A stretch of DNA of 24,455 nt from CAYREV01 sp964423345 (GCA_964423345.1 CAYREV010000030.1:1-24455); one strand, 5' to 3'; positions 1 to 8,569 are shown, numbered from the stretch's first letter. Numbers and translations are program-made. The notes: a model not told the origin generated them from the sequence alone.

Positions 1-231
1 GGCAACTACCGGGCCGGCGGATACGGCTATGGCCACGCCAAGAAGGAACTCCTGGGCATGATAGAAGAATATTTTGCCGAGGCGCGTGAGCGGCGAAGGG
101 AACTGAAGCAAAACAGTGATTATGTGACGGATGTACTCCGTGAAGGAGGCAGGAAGGCCCGGAAAAGGGCAGAGCAGGTAATGAAACCCATCCGTGAGGC
201 GACGGGAATCATTCAAACCCTCGATCGCTGA
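1..231 (+). CDS. trpS: tryptophanyl-tRNA synthetase, C-terminal end (partial)
   Basis: The frame is open from the first base of the window to a TGA at 229-231 and gives the last 76 residues of a protein. The segment has GYGYGHAKKELL, then a charged helical stretch, then KARKRAEQVMKPIREATG. This is the usual C-terminal pattern of bacterial tryptophanyl-tRNA synthetase, where a YGxxK segment is followed by a helix ending in (R/K)A...(V/T)(R/Y)EA(I/T)G. The enzyme charges tRNA-Trp in the cytoplasm. The catalytic Rossmann domain with HIGH and KMSKS lies upstream of the window, so the call rests only on the C-terminal anticodon-binding helices. The tryptophan synthesis genes start 93 bp downstream, which fits the assignment. 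Confidence 0.85.
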   Translation, partial: GNYRAGGYGYGHAKKELLGMIEEYFAEARERRRELKQNSDYVTDVLREGGRKARKRAEQVMKPIREATGIIQTLDR

Positions 232-258
232 ATATCAGAGAATGTAAATGTGCTAAGC

Positions 259-306
259 CCTGTTTAACTCTATCCCGGGGAATTACAAACGGCAGGGGTA
301 AACAGG
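259..306 (+). promoter_or_regulatory. inverted repeat in the trpS-trpG gap
   Basis: CCTGTTTA (259-266) and TAAACAGG (299-306) are perfect 8-nt inverted arms around a 32-nt loop, between trpS and trpG. The right arm overlaps the purine-rich AGGAAGG (304-310), the only SD-like sequence before trpG. Pairing could therefore affect trpG translation, or the arms could be a protein-binding dyad. There is no tandem Trp codon leader peptide, so classical attenuation is not supported. Confidence 0.3.
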
Positions 307-324
307 AAGGATACGGTACCACCT

Positions 325-888
325 ATGATATTGATTATCGACAACTACGATTCTTTTACCTATAACCTGGTACATCTTATTGCCGGCCATACCGGCGATT
401 ACAGGGTGATCCGCAACGATGAGTTGACGGCTGCCGAGATAGAAGCCCTCAAACCGGATAAAATACTGATATCGCCCGGCCCCGGACGTCCCGCCGAAGC
501 CGGTATTACCGAAGAGGTGATAGAACGTTTTGGGGAAGAGACCCCGATACTGGGAGTCTGCCTGGGCCACCAGGCCATAGGGGAAGTGTTTGGGGGCGAA
601 GTGGTACACGCCCCAAAACTGATGCATGGTAAAACGTCGTCGGTCACCCATGACAACGAAGGGGTTTTCCGGGGTATAGAAGATGGGTTTACAGCTACCC
701 GGTACCATTCGCTGGTACTGAACCCCGACAAGATCCCGGAGGTGCTTAAAGTGACGGCCCGAAGCGAAGACCGGGTGATTATGGGTGTACGTCACAGAGA
801 ATATCCCATTGAAGGCATACAGTTCCACCCGGAAAGTATCCTCACAACCGAAGGACCCAAGATTATTCATAACTGGCTGTCGTCATAA
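325..888 (+). CDS. trpG: anthranilate synthase glutamine amidotransferase subunit
   Basis: This 187-aa class I glutamine amidotransferase releases ammonia from glutamine and passes it to TrpE, which makes anthranilate from chorismate. Visible motifs are the N-terminal IIDNYDSFTYNL, the oxyanion-loop SPGPGRP, the nucleophile motif GVCLGHQ (Cys79) and the FHPES motif with His168 and Glu170, so the catalytic triad is complete. The length is normal for a stand-alone TrpG. The same protein often also serves aminodeoxychorismate synthase (PabA), and that dual role cannot be excluded. It starts with ATG 93 bp after trpS and heads the run trpGDCFBA. trpE is not in the window, so it must lie upstream of trpS or elsewhere. 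Confidence 0.95.
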   Translation: MILIIDNYDSFTYNLVHLIAGHTGDYRVIRNDELTAAEIEALKPDKILISPGPGRPAEAGITEEVIERFGEETPILGVCLGHQAIGEVFGGEVVHAPKLMHGKTSSVTHDNEGVFRGIEDGFTATRYHSLVLNPDKIPEVLKVTARSEDRVIMGVRHREYPIEGIQFHPESILTTEGPKIIHNWLSS

Positions 889-922
889 CGGTGAGCTAAA
901 ACTTTATTAGTAAAATATATAC

Positions 923-1957
923 ATGACAGGAATGACAGATTTTAAAAATATACTGGAAAAACTTGCATTGCAGGAAGATCTGAGCCCGGAAGAGGCCTCA
1001 GGTGCTCTTAAGGCCATTATTGAAGGTGAGGTCAACAATGAAAGAATAGCCGCATTCCTTTTCGGGATGCGGGCCAAGGGGGAAACAACCGAAGAGCTGA
1101 CCTCATTTGTAAAAGTGATGCGGGAGGCGGCTGTTCAACCCGAGGTGGATGTACGGGGGGCGGTTGACCTGTGCGGAACGGGAGGTGATAATTCAGGAAC
1201 CTTCAATATTTCTACGGCTTCCATGTTTGTGGTGGCCGGTGCCGGCATACCGGTGCTGAAACATGGCAACAGGAGTGTGTCGAGCAGGAGCGGAAGCGCC
1301 GATGTGCTTGAAGCCCTCGGTGCAGTGGTTACCCTGGATAAGGAACAGATCGAAAAGGTGTATGATGAGACGGGAATGGCATTTATGTTTGCCCCCAACT
1401 TCCACCCGGCCATGAGGCATGTGATGCCGGCAAGGCGTGCGCTGGGGATACGGACCTTTTTTAATATTCTGGGTCCGCTTTTAAACCCGGCGGGTGTTCA
1501 ACGCCAGATTATCGGAGCCTTCAGCAAGGAAGTGGCCCGGCAGATTATTCATATCCTGGCCAACCTCGATACTGAATTTGCCTATACGGTGAATGCCCAT
1601 GACGGACTGGATGAAGTAAGCCTCAGTGCCCAATCGGAAATCTTCGAGCTAAAGGATACCATGGTGGCCGAATCGGTGGTATTTGACCCCCGTTCTCTTG
1701 ATTTCGAGTGGGAGGATATGGAGGACCTGCAAGGCGGGGACGCCGAATATAATGCCAATATCATCCGTTCGATCATGGAAGATGAAGCCCATTCCGCCCA
1801 GCGCAATGTAGTGTTGCTGAATGCTGCCTTCGGTATTCATGCTTCCGGAAAGACGGACGATCTTTCCGAGGCCAGGGACCTGGCCGTAGAGAGCCTGAAG
1901 TCGGCTTCGGCACTGCGTGCACTGGACACTTTTGTGGAAGCAACCAATAATGTATAA
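923..1957 (+). CDS. trpD: anthranilate phosphoribosyltransferase
   Basis: This 344-aa protein transfers phosphoribose from PRPP to anthranilate, the second step of the tryptophan branch. It has the helical N-terminal domain, then the PRPP-binding GTGGD (residues 85-89), NISTAS, and the anthranilate-site KHGNRSVSSRSGSADVLE (113-130). The length is typical of single-domain TrpD. A second ATG lies three codons in (932) and could be the true start; AGGA just before it makes that plausible. The gene follows trpG by 34 bp and precedes trpC by 21 bp, so it is part of the operon. Confidence 0.96.
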   Translation: MTGMTDFKNILEKLALQEDLSPEEASGALKAIIEGEVNNERIAAFLFGMRAKGETTEELTSFVKVMREAAVQPEVDVRGAVDLCGTGGDNSGTFNISTASMFVVAGAGIPVLKHGNRSVSSRSGSADVLEALGAVVTLDKEQIEKVYDETGMAFMFAPNFHPAMRHVMPARRALGIRTFFNILGPLLNPAGVQRQIIGAFSKEVARQIIHILANLDTEFAYTVNAHDGLDEVSLSAQSEIFELKDTMVAESVVFDPRSLDFEWEDMEDLQGGDAEYNANIIRSIMEDEAHSAQRNVVLLNAAFGIHASGKTDDLSEARDLAVESLKSASALRALDTFVEATNNV

Positions 1958-1978
1958 CTGCTGTCTTCAAATTAATTT

Positions 1979-2788
1979 ATGGCTACCATACTGGAAGAAA
2001 TAGTAGAGCAGACGAAACTCGATCTTCAACAACGAAAGAGGAAGGCAAGCCTGCGTGATTTTGAGTCGTTTGAACTTTATGAAAAGAAACGACAATCATT
2101 TCGTGAGGCCCTGCAGGGGGGAGATACGGTTTCTATCATAGCGGAAATTAAGAAAGCCTCCCCCTCCAAGGGAATCATACGAAGGGATTTTGATCCCGTC
2201 GTCCATGCCAGGCAGTACCGGGAAGGCGGGGCTTCGGCCCTTTCGGTATTGACCGATCAGCCTGCTTTTCAGGGCAGTCTTGAATACCTGCAAAAGGTGG
2301 CGGGCAGTGTTGAATTGCCCTTGCTTCGCAAGGATTTTATCATCGACCCCTACCAGGTTAAGGAAGCGAGGGCGTATGGCGCCGATGCCGTATTGATTAT
2401 TGTAAAAATTACCGGGGGAAATCAGCTGGAAGAGCTGCTGCATTCCGCGCATGAGTTCGGGCTTGATTGCCTGGTAGAGTGTTATGATGAGGAGGACCTG
2501 GAACGACTTGATTTTGAAGAGGTGTCAATGCTGGGAGTGAATAACCGTGATCTTCGAAATTTTGAAGTGGACGTACACCGGGGTATTGAGCTGTTACAAC
2601 GGGCTCCGGCCGATACCGTTCTGATATCTGAAAGCGGCCTGAGCAGTGCAGAAGATCTGTTTCTGCTGCAAAAGGAGGGGATCGATGCCGCCCTGATCGG
2701 CGAATATTTTATGCGGCGGGACAAACCGGGCGAAGCGGTAAGGGAAATGCTTGAGGAACTTGAAAATTTATCGGCACAAACCGAATAA
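1979..2788 (+). CDS. trpC: indole-3-glycerol phosphate synthase
   Basis: This 269-aa single-domain TIM barrel closes CdRP to indole-3-glycerol phosphate with loss of CO2. Family signatures are AEIKKASPSKG (residues 55-65), with the conserved substrate-binding lysine, LLRKDFIIDPYQ with the catalytic lysine, GVNNRDL, and ISESGL near the C-terminus. It is not fused to TrpF, unlike the E. coli enzyme; trpF is the next gene, 17 bp on. The ATG start is preceded only by AT-rich sequence, with no obvious SD. Confidence 0.96.
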   Translation: MATILEEIVEQTKLDLQQRKRKASLRDFESFELYEKKRQSFREALQGGDTVSIIAEIKKASPSKGIIRRDFDPVVHARQYREGGASALSVLTDQPAFQGSLEYLQKVAGSVELPLLRKDFIIDPYQVKEARAYGADAVLIIVKITGGNQLEELLHSAHEFGLDCLVECYDEEDLERLDFEEVSMLGVNNRDLRNFEVDVHRGIELLQRAPADTVLISESGLSSAEDLFLLQKEGIDAALIGEYFMRRDKPGEAVREMLEELENLSAQTE

Positions 2789-2805
2789 TTCATAACTGAA
2801 CATAC

Positions 2806-3477
2806 ATGCTTGCTAAGGAAGAAAGCACAAAAGTTAAAATATGCGGCCTGACCTCGCTGCATGACGCCCGGTTCGTTTCGGGAGCCCAGGTCCACTACAT
2901 GGGGTTCATCTTTTTTGAGGAAAGCCCCCGTTATATAGAACCGGCCGAAGCCGGCGCGATCATCAACTGGATCGAGGGACCTGAATGCGTAGGGGTATTT
3001 GTAAATCAGCCGCTGGACGATGTGAATATGATTGCCCGCCAGACCGGCGTGGATCTGGTGCAGCTGCACGGCACCGAATCACCGGATTATTGCCGGCTGG
3101 TGGAAAAGCCCGTCATCAAGGTTATTCATGTGGAGCCCGAAGGCGGTGACCCGGACTTGCAGCAGGCAGTGGAGCCCTACCTGGATGTAGTGGATTTTCT
3201 GATGTTCGACACCAGGATTAAGGGAAAGTGGGGCGGGACCGGGCGTACTTTCGACTGGTCACTGCTGAAAAAGATTAGCGGGGAGAAACCCTTCTTTCTG
3301 TCGGGGGGTATCAATGCCCACAATGTTCGCAAGGCGTGCAAGCAGATCAATCCCTATGCGGTGGACCTTTCAAGCAGTCTGGAGAGTGAGCCCGGCCGCA
3401 AGGATTTTGACAAGGTGGAAGCATTTATAGAGGAGATGCGAGCTATCTGGAAAGAGGAGGAGAAGGGAACCCTTTAA
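2806..3477 (+). CDS. trpF: phosphoribosylanthranilate isomerase
   Basis: This 223-aa TIM barrel performs the Amadori rearrangement of phosphoribosylanthranilate to CdRP. The general base motif KICGLT gives Cys13, and the general acid lies in FDTRIKGKWGGTGRTFDW (Asp135). FLSGGIN and AVDLSSSLES form the phosphate-binding end. The reaction precedes that of TrpC, the gene just upstream. The 3' end reads into a purine-rich tail 31 bp before trpB. Confidence 0.95.
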   Translation: MLAKEESTKVKICGLTSLHDARFVSGAQVHYMGFIFFEESPRYIEPAEAGAIINWIEGPECVGVFVNQPLDDVNMIARQTGVDLVQLHGTESPDYCRLVEKPVIKVIHVEPEGGDPDLQQAVEPYLDVVDFLMFDTRIKGKWGGTGRTFDWSLLKKISGEKPFFLSGGINAHNVRKACKQINPYAVDLSSSLESEPGRKDFDKVEAFIEEMRAIWKEEEKGTL

Positions 3478-3508
3478 ACAGCAGAATAATATTTAAACCT
3501 AAAAAGCA

Positions 3509-4693
3509 ATGAAGTATAATCAACCCACAAAAAAAGGATATTACGGAAAGTTCGGGGGCAAGTTTGTCCCCGAAATACTGATTCCGGCCCTGGAAGAGCT
3601 GGAGGATGCCTACAGGGAAGCCTGGCAGGATGAAGATTTCAGGGAGGAGTTTAGAGGATTGCTGAAGGAGTATGTGGGCCGTCCGACCGAACTCACCTTT
3701 GCCGACCGCCTGACCGATTACTATGGTAAAGCCCGTATATATCTGAAGCGGGAAGACCTCTGCCATACGGGGGCCCATAAGATCAATAATGCCATAGGGC
3801 AGGTTCTGCTGGCCCGCCGGATGGGCAAAAAGCGTATCATAGCGGAGACCGGAGCCGGGCAGCATGGGGTGGCGACGGCCACTGCCTGTGCGAAGTTCGG
3901 GATCAGGTGTATTGTGTATATGGGAGCGGAAGATATGAGGCGGCAAAAGCTGAATGTAGACCGCATGCGCCTGATGGGTACGGAGGTCCGCCCCGTGGAG
4001 AGCGGCTCCAAAACACTCAAGGATGCCACCAATGAAGCCATAAGGGACTGGGTTACCCATGTAGACGATACGTTTTATGTGATAGGTTCGGTCGTGGGGC
4101 CGCATCCCTATCCGATGATGGTACGCAACTTTCACCGGGTGATTGGCGAGGAAACCAAGTACCAGCTCAAGGAAGCTGTCGACCGGAATCCCGATTACCT
4201 GCTGGCCTGTGTGGGAGGCGGATCCAACGCCATCGGTTTTTTCTACCCGTTTATAGAAGATGATAGCGTGCGGATGTATGGGCTGGAAGCGGCCGGCCAC
4301 GGAGCGGAGACCGACAAGACGGCCGCCACCCTGACGATTGGATCGCCGGGGGTGCTGCACGGATCGCTCAGCTATCTGCTGCAGAGTGAGGAGGGGCAGA
4401 TACAGCTGGCTCACTCCATCAGTGCGGGCCTGGACTACCCGGGCATCGGCCCCGAACACTCCTACCTCTTCGACACCCAACGGGTTACTTATGCGGCTAT
4501 TACCGACAAACAGGCGATGGATGCCGTAAAACTGCTTTCCGAACAGGAGGGAATCATCCCTGCTTTGGAGACGGCTCACGCCCTTGCCTACCTCGATGAA
4601 TTGATGCCCCATACATCCAAAGGGGAAATTGTGGTGGTAAATTGTTCGGGAAGGGGAGACAAGGATATGGGTACTATTTCGGAATACATGTAG
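3509..4693 (+). CDS. trpB: tryptophan synthase beta subunit
   Basis: This 394-aa PLP enzyme joins indole to serine. HTGAHKINNAIGQ holds the Schiff-base lysine (Lys91). GGGSNAIG binds the PLP phosphate and SGRGDKD lies close to the C-terminus. The N-terminal YYGKFGGKFVPE is characteristic of canonical TrpB1, which works in complex with TrpA, rather than of the stand-alone TrpB2 type. trpA lies 73 bp downstream (ATG at 4767). Confidence 0.97.
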   Translation: MKYNQPTKKGYYGKFGGKFVPEILIPALEELEDAYREAWQDEDFREEFRGLLKEYVGRPTELTFADRLTDYYGKARIYLKREDLCHTGAHKINNAIGQVLLARRMGKKRIIAETGAGQHGVATATACAKFGIRCIVYMGAEDMRRQKLNVDRMRLMGTEVRPVESGSKTLKDATNEAIRDWVTHVDDTFYVIGSVVGPHPYPMMVRNFHRVIGEETKYQLKEAVDRNPDYLLACVGGGSNAIGFFYPFIEDDSVRMYGLEAAGHGAETDKTAATLTIGSPGVLHGSLSYLLQSEEGQIQLAHSISAGLDYPGIGPEHSYLFDTQRVTYAAITDKQAMDAVKLLSEQEGIIPALETAHALAYLDELMPHTSKGEIVVVNCSGRGDKDMGTISEYM

Positions 4694-4724
4694 GTTAAAC
4701 GGTACTGCTAATAATCATTTAACG

Positions 4725-4743
4725 GCATCCGGAAGCCGGGTGC
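4725..4743 (+). other. small hairpin between trpB and trpA
   Basis: GCATCCGG (4725-4732) can pair with CCGGGTGC (4736-4743), giving eight base pairs including one G-U around an AAG triloop. No T-run follows, so it is not a terminator. It may stabilise or process the mRNA between two cistrons whose products are needed in equal amounts. The role is inference. Confidence 0.3.
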
Positions 4744-4766
4744 GGAAATCAGCCACAAAATAATTG

Positions 4767-5591
4767 ATGAATCAACAAAGAGGAGAAAACAGGATCGAAA
4801 AATTATTTGCCGGACGGAAAGAAGGGGAGAAGGTCATGAGCCTGTTCCTGACCGCAGGCTACCCGGACCTCGATTCGACCGTAGACCTCATTGCCGGTAT
4901 GGCCGAAAACGGGACTGATATGATCGAGCTGGGTATGCCTTTCAGCGATCCGCTGGCCGACGGCCCCACCATCCAGCACTCCAGTACGGTGGCTATTGAG
5001 AAGGGAGTAACGATGGAACGTATTTTTAAAATGGTTCGGCAAGCAAGGGAACATACCGATATACCCATCATCCTGATGGGGTATATCAACCCCGTGCTGC
5101 GGTTCGGCCTGGAAAAATTCTGCTCCCGTGCCTCTGAAGCGGGGGTCGACGGACTTATCATTCCCGACATACCGGTTGAGGAATCGGAATTGTTGACGAA
5201 GCACACCGAGAAATATAATCTGCCGGTCATATACCTGGTAGCTCCCAATACCTCGGATCGGCGAATGGGGATGATCGATGAAAAATCCCGGGGTTTTGTG
5301 TACTGTGTGTCGGTTACGGGCGTTACAGGTGCACGGGAAGGAGAGGAGGTCGCCCGTTCGGTCAGCAGATTTATAGAAAGGGTGAAGAAAAATATCAGCC
5401 GTAACCCGACCATGATCGGATTCGGAATCAAATCCCATGAAGATGCCCGGTCGGTAGCGAAGGAAGCCGACGGCTTTATCGTGGGCAGTGCCCTTATTGA
5501 AACCATCAGGAACCATTACCCGGATGAGGGATGGAAAGAGCAGGTATTTGCTTTTGTTAGAAGGTTGAAGTATGGTAACAAATCAAATTAA
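4767..5591 (+). CDS. trpA: tryptophan synthase alpha subunit
   Basis: This 274-aa TIM barrel splits indole-3-glycerol phosphate and channels indole to TrpB. IELGMPFSDPLADGPTIQ carries the two catalytic residues, Glu54 and Asp65 (Glu49 and Asp60 in the enteric enzymes). PDIPVEE and the VTGVTGAR loop also match. I chose the ATG at 4767 over the TTG directly before it. No SD is visible upstream, and a purine-rich AAAGAGGAGAAAA lies inside the first codons. It is the last tryptophan gene; the next gene follows after 21 bp with no terminator between them. Confidence 0.95.
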   Translation: MNQQRGENRIEKLFAGRKEGEKVMSLFLTAGYPDLDSTVDLIAGMAENGTDMIELGMPFSDPLADGPTIQHSSTVAIEKGVTMERIFKMVRQAREHTDIPIILMGYINPVLRFGLEKFCSRASEAGVDGLIIPDIPVEESELLTKHTEKYNLPVIYLVAPNTSDRRMGMIDEKSRGFVYCVSVTGVTGAREGEEVARSVSRFIERVKKNISRNPTMIGFGIKSHEDARSVAKEADGFIVGSALIETIRNHYPDEGWKEQVFAFVRRLKYGNKSN

Positions 5592-5612
5592 TCCATATCG
5601 AGAAAAATATTT

Positions 5613-6707
5613 ATGAAATTATTTCTTAAGAGTTTATTGGCATTATTAGTGACGGCAGGCCTGGCAAATTGCAGCGGCGACTATCGGCAGAAGGCTGTTG
5701 GTGGTTTTAGTGAGGCGATAGTGGTTATGGATTCCACCCAGTGGGACAGTCGAACGGCAGAGGCGATACGAGACGTGTACGGACAACCTATCAGGACGCT
5801 TCCCAACTATGAGCCGCTGTTTGACCTGCGGTTCAGGGATTTTAGCAATAACACCGAGCTCGAGCGCATTCGCAAGAACAAGAATATCATTATAGCGGCA
5901 ACCATCGGCGACAGTTCAAATGTTGGTGAGTTCGTACGAGCCCTTCTTGCTGATGAAGTTGAGGAAAGAGTGAAATCGGGCGAAAGCTTTGCATTCCCGC
6001 TGGAGGATGAATGGTATAGAAACCAGTGGTCTGTTATCCTGACCTCGACAAGCGATTCGGCCCTGGCCGAGAAGATCAGGAACACCGAAGAAACACTGGT
6101 GGAAAGCCTGATGGATAAGGAGATGGCCCGCTGGCAGTACGAGATTTATGATGATGGGGAGCAACATGCCCTGGAAGACAGCTTGTGGAAGGATTACGGC
6201 TGGAATATAAGGATACAGCATGACTGGATGGTGGGACTCGATACCACTGCCACCAGCGGGGGGCATACCTACCATTTTCTGACGATGCGGCGTCCCCTTC
6301 CCGATAACGACCGCTGGTTCTGGGCGTGGTGGCGCGACAGCGTTAGATCCACCGGCTTTATTGATAAGGATTGGATCAATGCCAAGCGCGATACCCTCAT
6401 GGAAAAATGGATTCGGGGCACCCGGGAGGAATCTTTTGTGACCACCGAGTACCGGCGTCCGGTTACTACCGACACCCTCCGGATTGATGGCGACCGGGCG
6501 TATGAAACACTGGGCACCTGGCGAATGACAAACGATGCTATGGGCGGGCCCTTCGCCAATATGGTTATCTACGACGAGGAAACCGACCGGCTTTTTATTC
6601 TGGAATTCGGGCAGTTTGCCCCCAAGTATGACAAGCGCCGTTTTGTACAACAATTTCGAGCTATGTTACGTACCTTCAAGAGCGACTCTGCCTGGACCTC
6701 GAATTAA
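5613..6707 (+). CDS. DUF4837 family lipoprotein
   Basis: This 364-aa protein has a lipoprotein signal: MKLF, a hydrophobic core, then LANC with Cys20 as the lipid site. Asn at -1 is unusual but tolerated. The mature part resembles the DUF4837 family of Bacteroidota-type bacteria. EAIVVMDSTQWDS opens the domain, and two halves each contain a Trp-rich segment (WYRNQW, WFWAWWRDSVRSTGF). The function is unknown; it is presumably anchored in the cell envelope. It sits between trpA (21 bp) and bioF (22 bp) in the same direction, so it is probably co-transcribed with both, though nothing in the protein links it to either pathway. Confidence 0.8.
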   Translation: MKLFLKSLLALLVTAGLANCSGDYRQKAVGGFSEAIVVMDSTQWDSRTAEAIRDVYGQPIRTLPNYEPLFDLRFRDFSNNTELERIRKNKNIIIAATIGDSSNVGEFVRALLADEVEERVKSGESFAFPLEDEWYRNQWSVILTSTSDSALAEKIRNTEETLVESLMDKEMARWQYEIYDDGEQHALEDSLWKDYGWNIRIQHDWMVGLDTTATSGGHTYHFLTMRRPLPDNDRWFWAWWRDSVRSTGFIDKDWINAKRDTLMEKWIRGTREESFVTTEYRRPVTTDTLRIDGDRAYETLGTWRMTNDAMGGPFANMVIYDEETDRLFILEFGQFAPKYDKRRFVQQFRAMLRTFKSDSAWTSN

Positions 6708-6729
6708 AAACGTAGCTTAATTTATAAGT

Positions 6730-7893
6730 GTGTCGTATAGGAAGTATTCATTTATTGAGAAAGCCCTGCAGAAACGAAAGGAACAGAGCCAATTCAGGAC
6801 TCTGCAGTCCCTTGAGCCCCGCGCGGGCCATCTGGTTCAAAGGAATGAAAGGGAGTTGCTGAATTTCTGCTCGAACGACTACCTGGGGCTCTCGCGGCAT
6901 CCCGGGGTCATTGAAAGGGCCAGGGACTTTACCGGGCGTTACGGGGCGGGATCGACCGCCTCACGTCTGATCAGCGGCACTTTTTCCATTCACCGGAACC
7001 TTGAGCGCAAGCTGTCCGACCTTTTCGGGGGAGAAGCATCCCTGGTATTCAATTCGGGATTTCAGGCCAACAGTTCGCTTATAGCTACGCTCACAGACCG
7101 CCACTCCCTGGTGCTTGCAGACCGGCTGAGCCACAACAGCATCCTGCAGGGAGCCTTGTTAAGCAGGGCCGATTTCAAACGGTTCGACCATAATGACCCC
7201 GGTCATCTCCGGTCGTTATTGGAGGAGGCCGGTACGACATACAATCGCACCCTGATCGTAACAGAATCGGTTTTCAGCATGGATGGGGACCGGACGGATC
7301 TGGATACGGTAGCCGGTATGGCGGAAGAATACGGGGCCCTCCTTATGGTGGATGATGCCCATGCGGTGGGAGTGTGGGGAAGAGACGGACTGGGACTGGC
7401 CCGTGATATAGAGGGCATAGATATACTGCTCGGTACCTGCGGAAAGGCCTTCGGTTCCTTTGGATCCTTTGTGATATGCTCGGCTGAGATGAGGGATTAC
7501 CTGGTTAACTTCTGCCCGGCTTTTATTTATACCACGGCGCTGCCTCCGGCGGTGATAGGGGCCATTGATGCCGCCTCCGACCTGATACCCGGCATGAACG
7601 AAGAAAGGGAATTATACCATGCAAATATTGAAATGCTCAGAAAGAAGTTTGAAAACCTGGGTTTTGACACAGGCCCCTCAACCACACAGATCATACCCCT
7701 CATCATCGGTGATGAAGAGGAAGCATTGAAACTTGCAGAATGGCTGGAGGGAGAGGGGATCCTGGTTACGGCCATTCGCCCGCCCACGGTTCCGGCAAAG
7801 AGTTCCAGGCTTCGCATCACCCTCTCGAGCAGCCATACCGGGGCGCAAATTAATTATCTGATTGAGAAACTGGAGGAGTGGAATCATGCCTGA
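6730..7893 (+). CDS. bioF: 8-amino-7-oxononanoate synthase
   Basis: This 387-aa PLP enzyme of the alpha-oxoamine synthase family condenses pimeloyl-ACP with alanine. Key motifs are FCSNDYLGL, GSTASRLISG, VDDAHAVGVWG (with the aspartate and histidine that hold PLP) and GTCGKAFGSFG with the Schiff-base Lys239. The start is GTG at 6730; no in-frame ATG near it and no clear SD is seen. It opens the biotin block FHCDA and overlaps the next gene by 8 bp. Confidence 0.93.
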   Translation: MSYRKYSFIEKALQKRKEQSQFRTLQSLEPRAGHLVQRNERELLNFCSNDYLGLSRHPGVIERARDFTGRYGAGSTASRLISGTFSIHRNLERKLSDLFGGEASLVFNSGFQANSSLIATLTDRHSLVLADRLSHNSILQGALLSRADFKRFDHNDPGHLRSLLEEAGTTYNRTLIVTESVFSMDGDRTDLDTVAGMAEEYGALLMVDDAHAVGVWGRDGLGLARDIEGIDILLGTCGKAFGSFGSFVICSAEMRDYLVNFCPAFIYTTALPPAVIGAIDAASDLIPGMNEERELYHANIEMLRKKFENLGFDTGPSTTQIIPLIIGDEEEALKLAEWLEGEGILVTAIRPPTVPAKSSRLRITLSSSHTGAQINYLIEKLEEWNHA

Positions 7894-8569
7894 TGCCGAA
7901 GTGATCGCTTTTCATGGATGGGGTTTTGACGCTTCCTGCTGGGAGGGGTGGCCTCATCTGCTGGGTGATAATATATCATTTCACAGTGCGGAACGGGGTT
8001 ATTTCGGTAAAGAGGGGCGGACCCCCCTCTTTTCGGGTCGGGATAACCTGCAGGTCCTGTTTGTGCACTCCATGGGCTTGCATTTTTGTCATAAGAACCT
8101 CTTTCAACAAGCCGATGTATTGATCATCTTTTCAGGGTTTATGCAGTTTCACCCGGTAACGGCGCAATTCAAGCGAAGATCCCGGCTGATTCTGAACCAG
8201 ATGATGAACAGGGTTCAGGGAGATGCAGTAGGGGTTCTGGACGAATTTTATGAAAATGCCTTTTACCCTCAAGAGCCCTGGAGTTTAGCCGGCAAGGATG
8301 TAAATGGGGAGCGTTTGCTTCGGGATCTGAAGAAGCTTAATGTGGCTGAGCTTGATTTTACACAGCTGAAAAGTATTGACAAAATATGTATCCTTCATGG
8401 CTTCAACGATGCTATTGTCCCGAGAAGCAAAGGACGTGAATTATACAGTGCGTTCCATACGCAGGCACGTTATTTTGAAATTAAGGAAGCCGGCCATGGC
8501 CTGCCATTTACGCATAGTGAACAGTGCTGGCAGTTTATAGAATCAGATATCCGAGAATTGATAGATTAA
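7886..8569 (+). CDS. BioH-like alpha/beta hydrolase, probable pimeloyl-ACP methyl ester esterase
   Basis: This 227-aa alpha/beta hydrolase lies in the bioF-bioC slot, where the demethylating esterase of biotin synthesis is expected. FHGWGFDASCW matches the oxyanion-hole region of BioH (HGWGxxxxxW). The nucleophile elbow is V60-H-S62-M-G64, lacking the first glycine of GxSxG. Asp175 (HGFNDAIVP) and His204 (EAGHGLPF) complete a triad. The start is ATG 7886, well supported by GGAGGAG at 7872-7878; it overlaps the bioF stop. Family placement among BioH, BioG, BioK and BioV is uncertain because the protein is shorter than BioH and its lid region differs. The role rests on context plus the intact triad. 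Confidence 0.75.
   Translation: MPDAEVIAFHGWGFDASCWEGWPHLLGDNISFHSAERGYFGKEGRTPLFSGRDNLQVLFVHSMGLHFCHKNLFQQADVLIIFSGFMQFHPVTAQFKRRSRLILNQMMNRVQGDAVGVLDEFYENAFYPQEPWSLAGKDVNGERLLRDLKKLNVAELDFTQLKSIDKICILHGFNDAIVPRSKGRELYSAFHTQARYFEIKEAGHGLPFTHSEQCWQFIESDIRELID

Noticed and set aside
232..324. A tryptophan attenuator leader peptide before trpG.
   Set aside because: No frame with tandem Trp codons and no T-tailed terminator hairpin is present in the gap.
283..870. A 195-codon open frame on the minus strand opposite trpG.
   Set aside because: It mirrors trpG, whose catalytic motifs are complete, and shows no family signature of its own.
3443..4612. A 389-codon open frame on the minus strand opposite trpB.
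   Set aside because: It lies fully over trpB and the trpF end, has no recognisable motif, and long antisense frames are common opposite G+C-rich third positions.
5916..6653. A 245-codon minus-strand frame opposite the DUF4837 gene.
   Set aside because: It is a shadow of a gene with a clear lipoprotein signal and no start signal of its own.
7862..7885. A longer N-terminus for the BioH-like protein.
   Set aside because: It would sit inside bioF, whereas ATG 7886 has an excellent SD (GGAGGAG) seven bases upstream.
8524..8568. A longer N-terminus for bioC starting inside the esterase gene.
   Set aside because: The TAATG overlap at 8567-8571 gives a natural start and the extra residues do not fit the BioC N-terminus.
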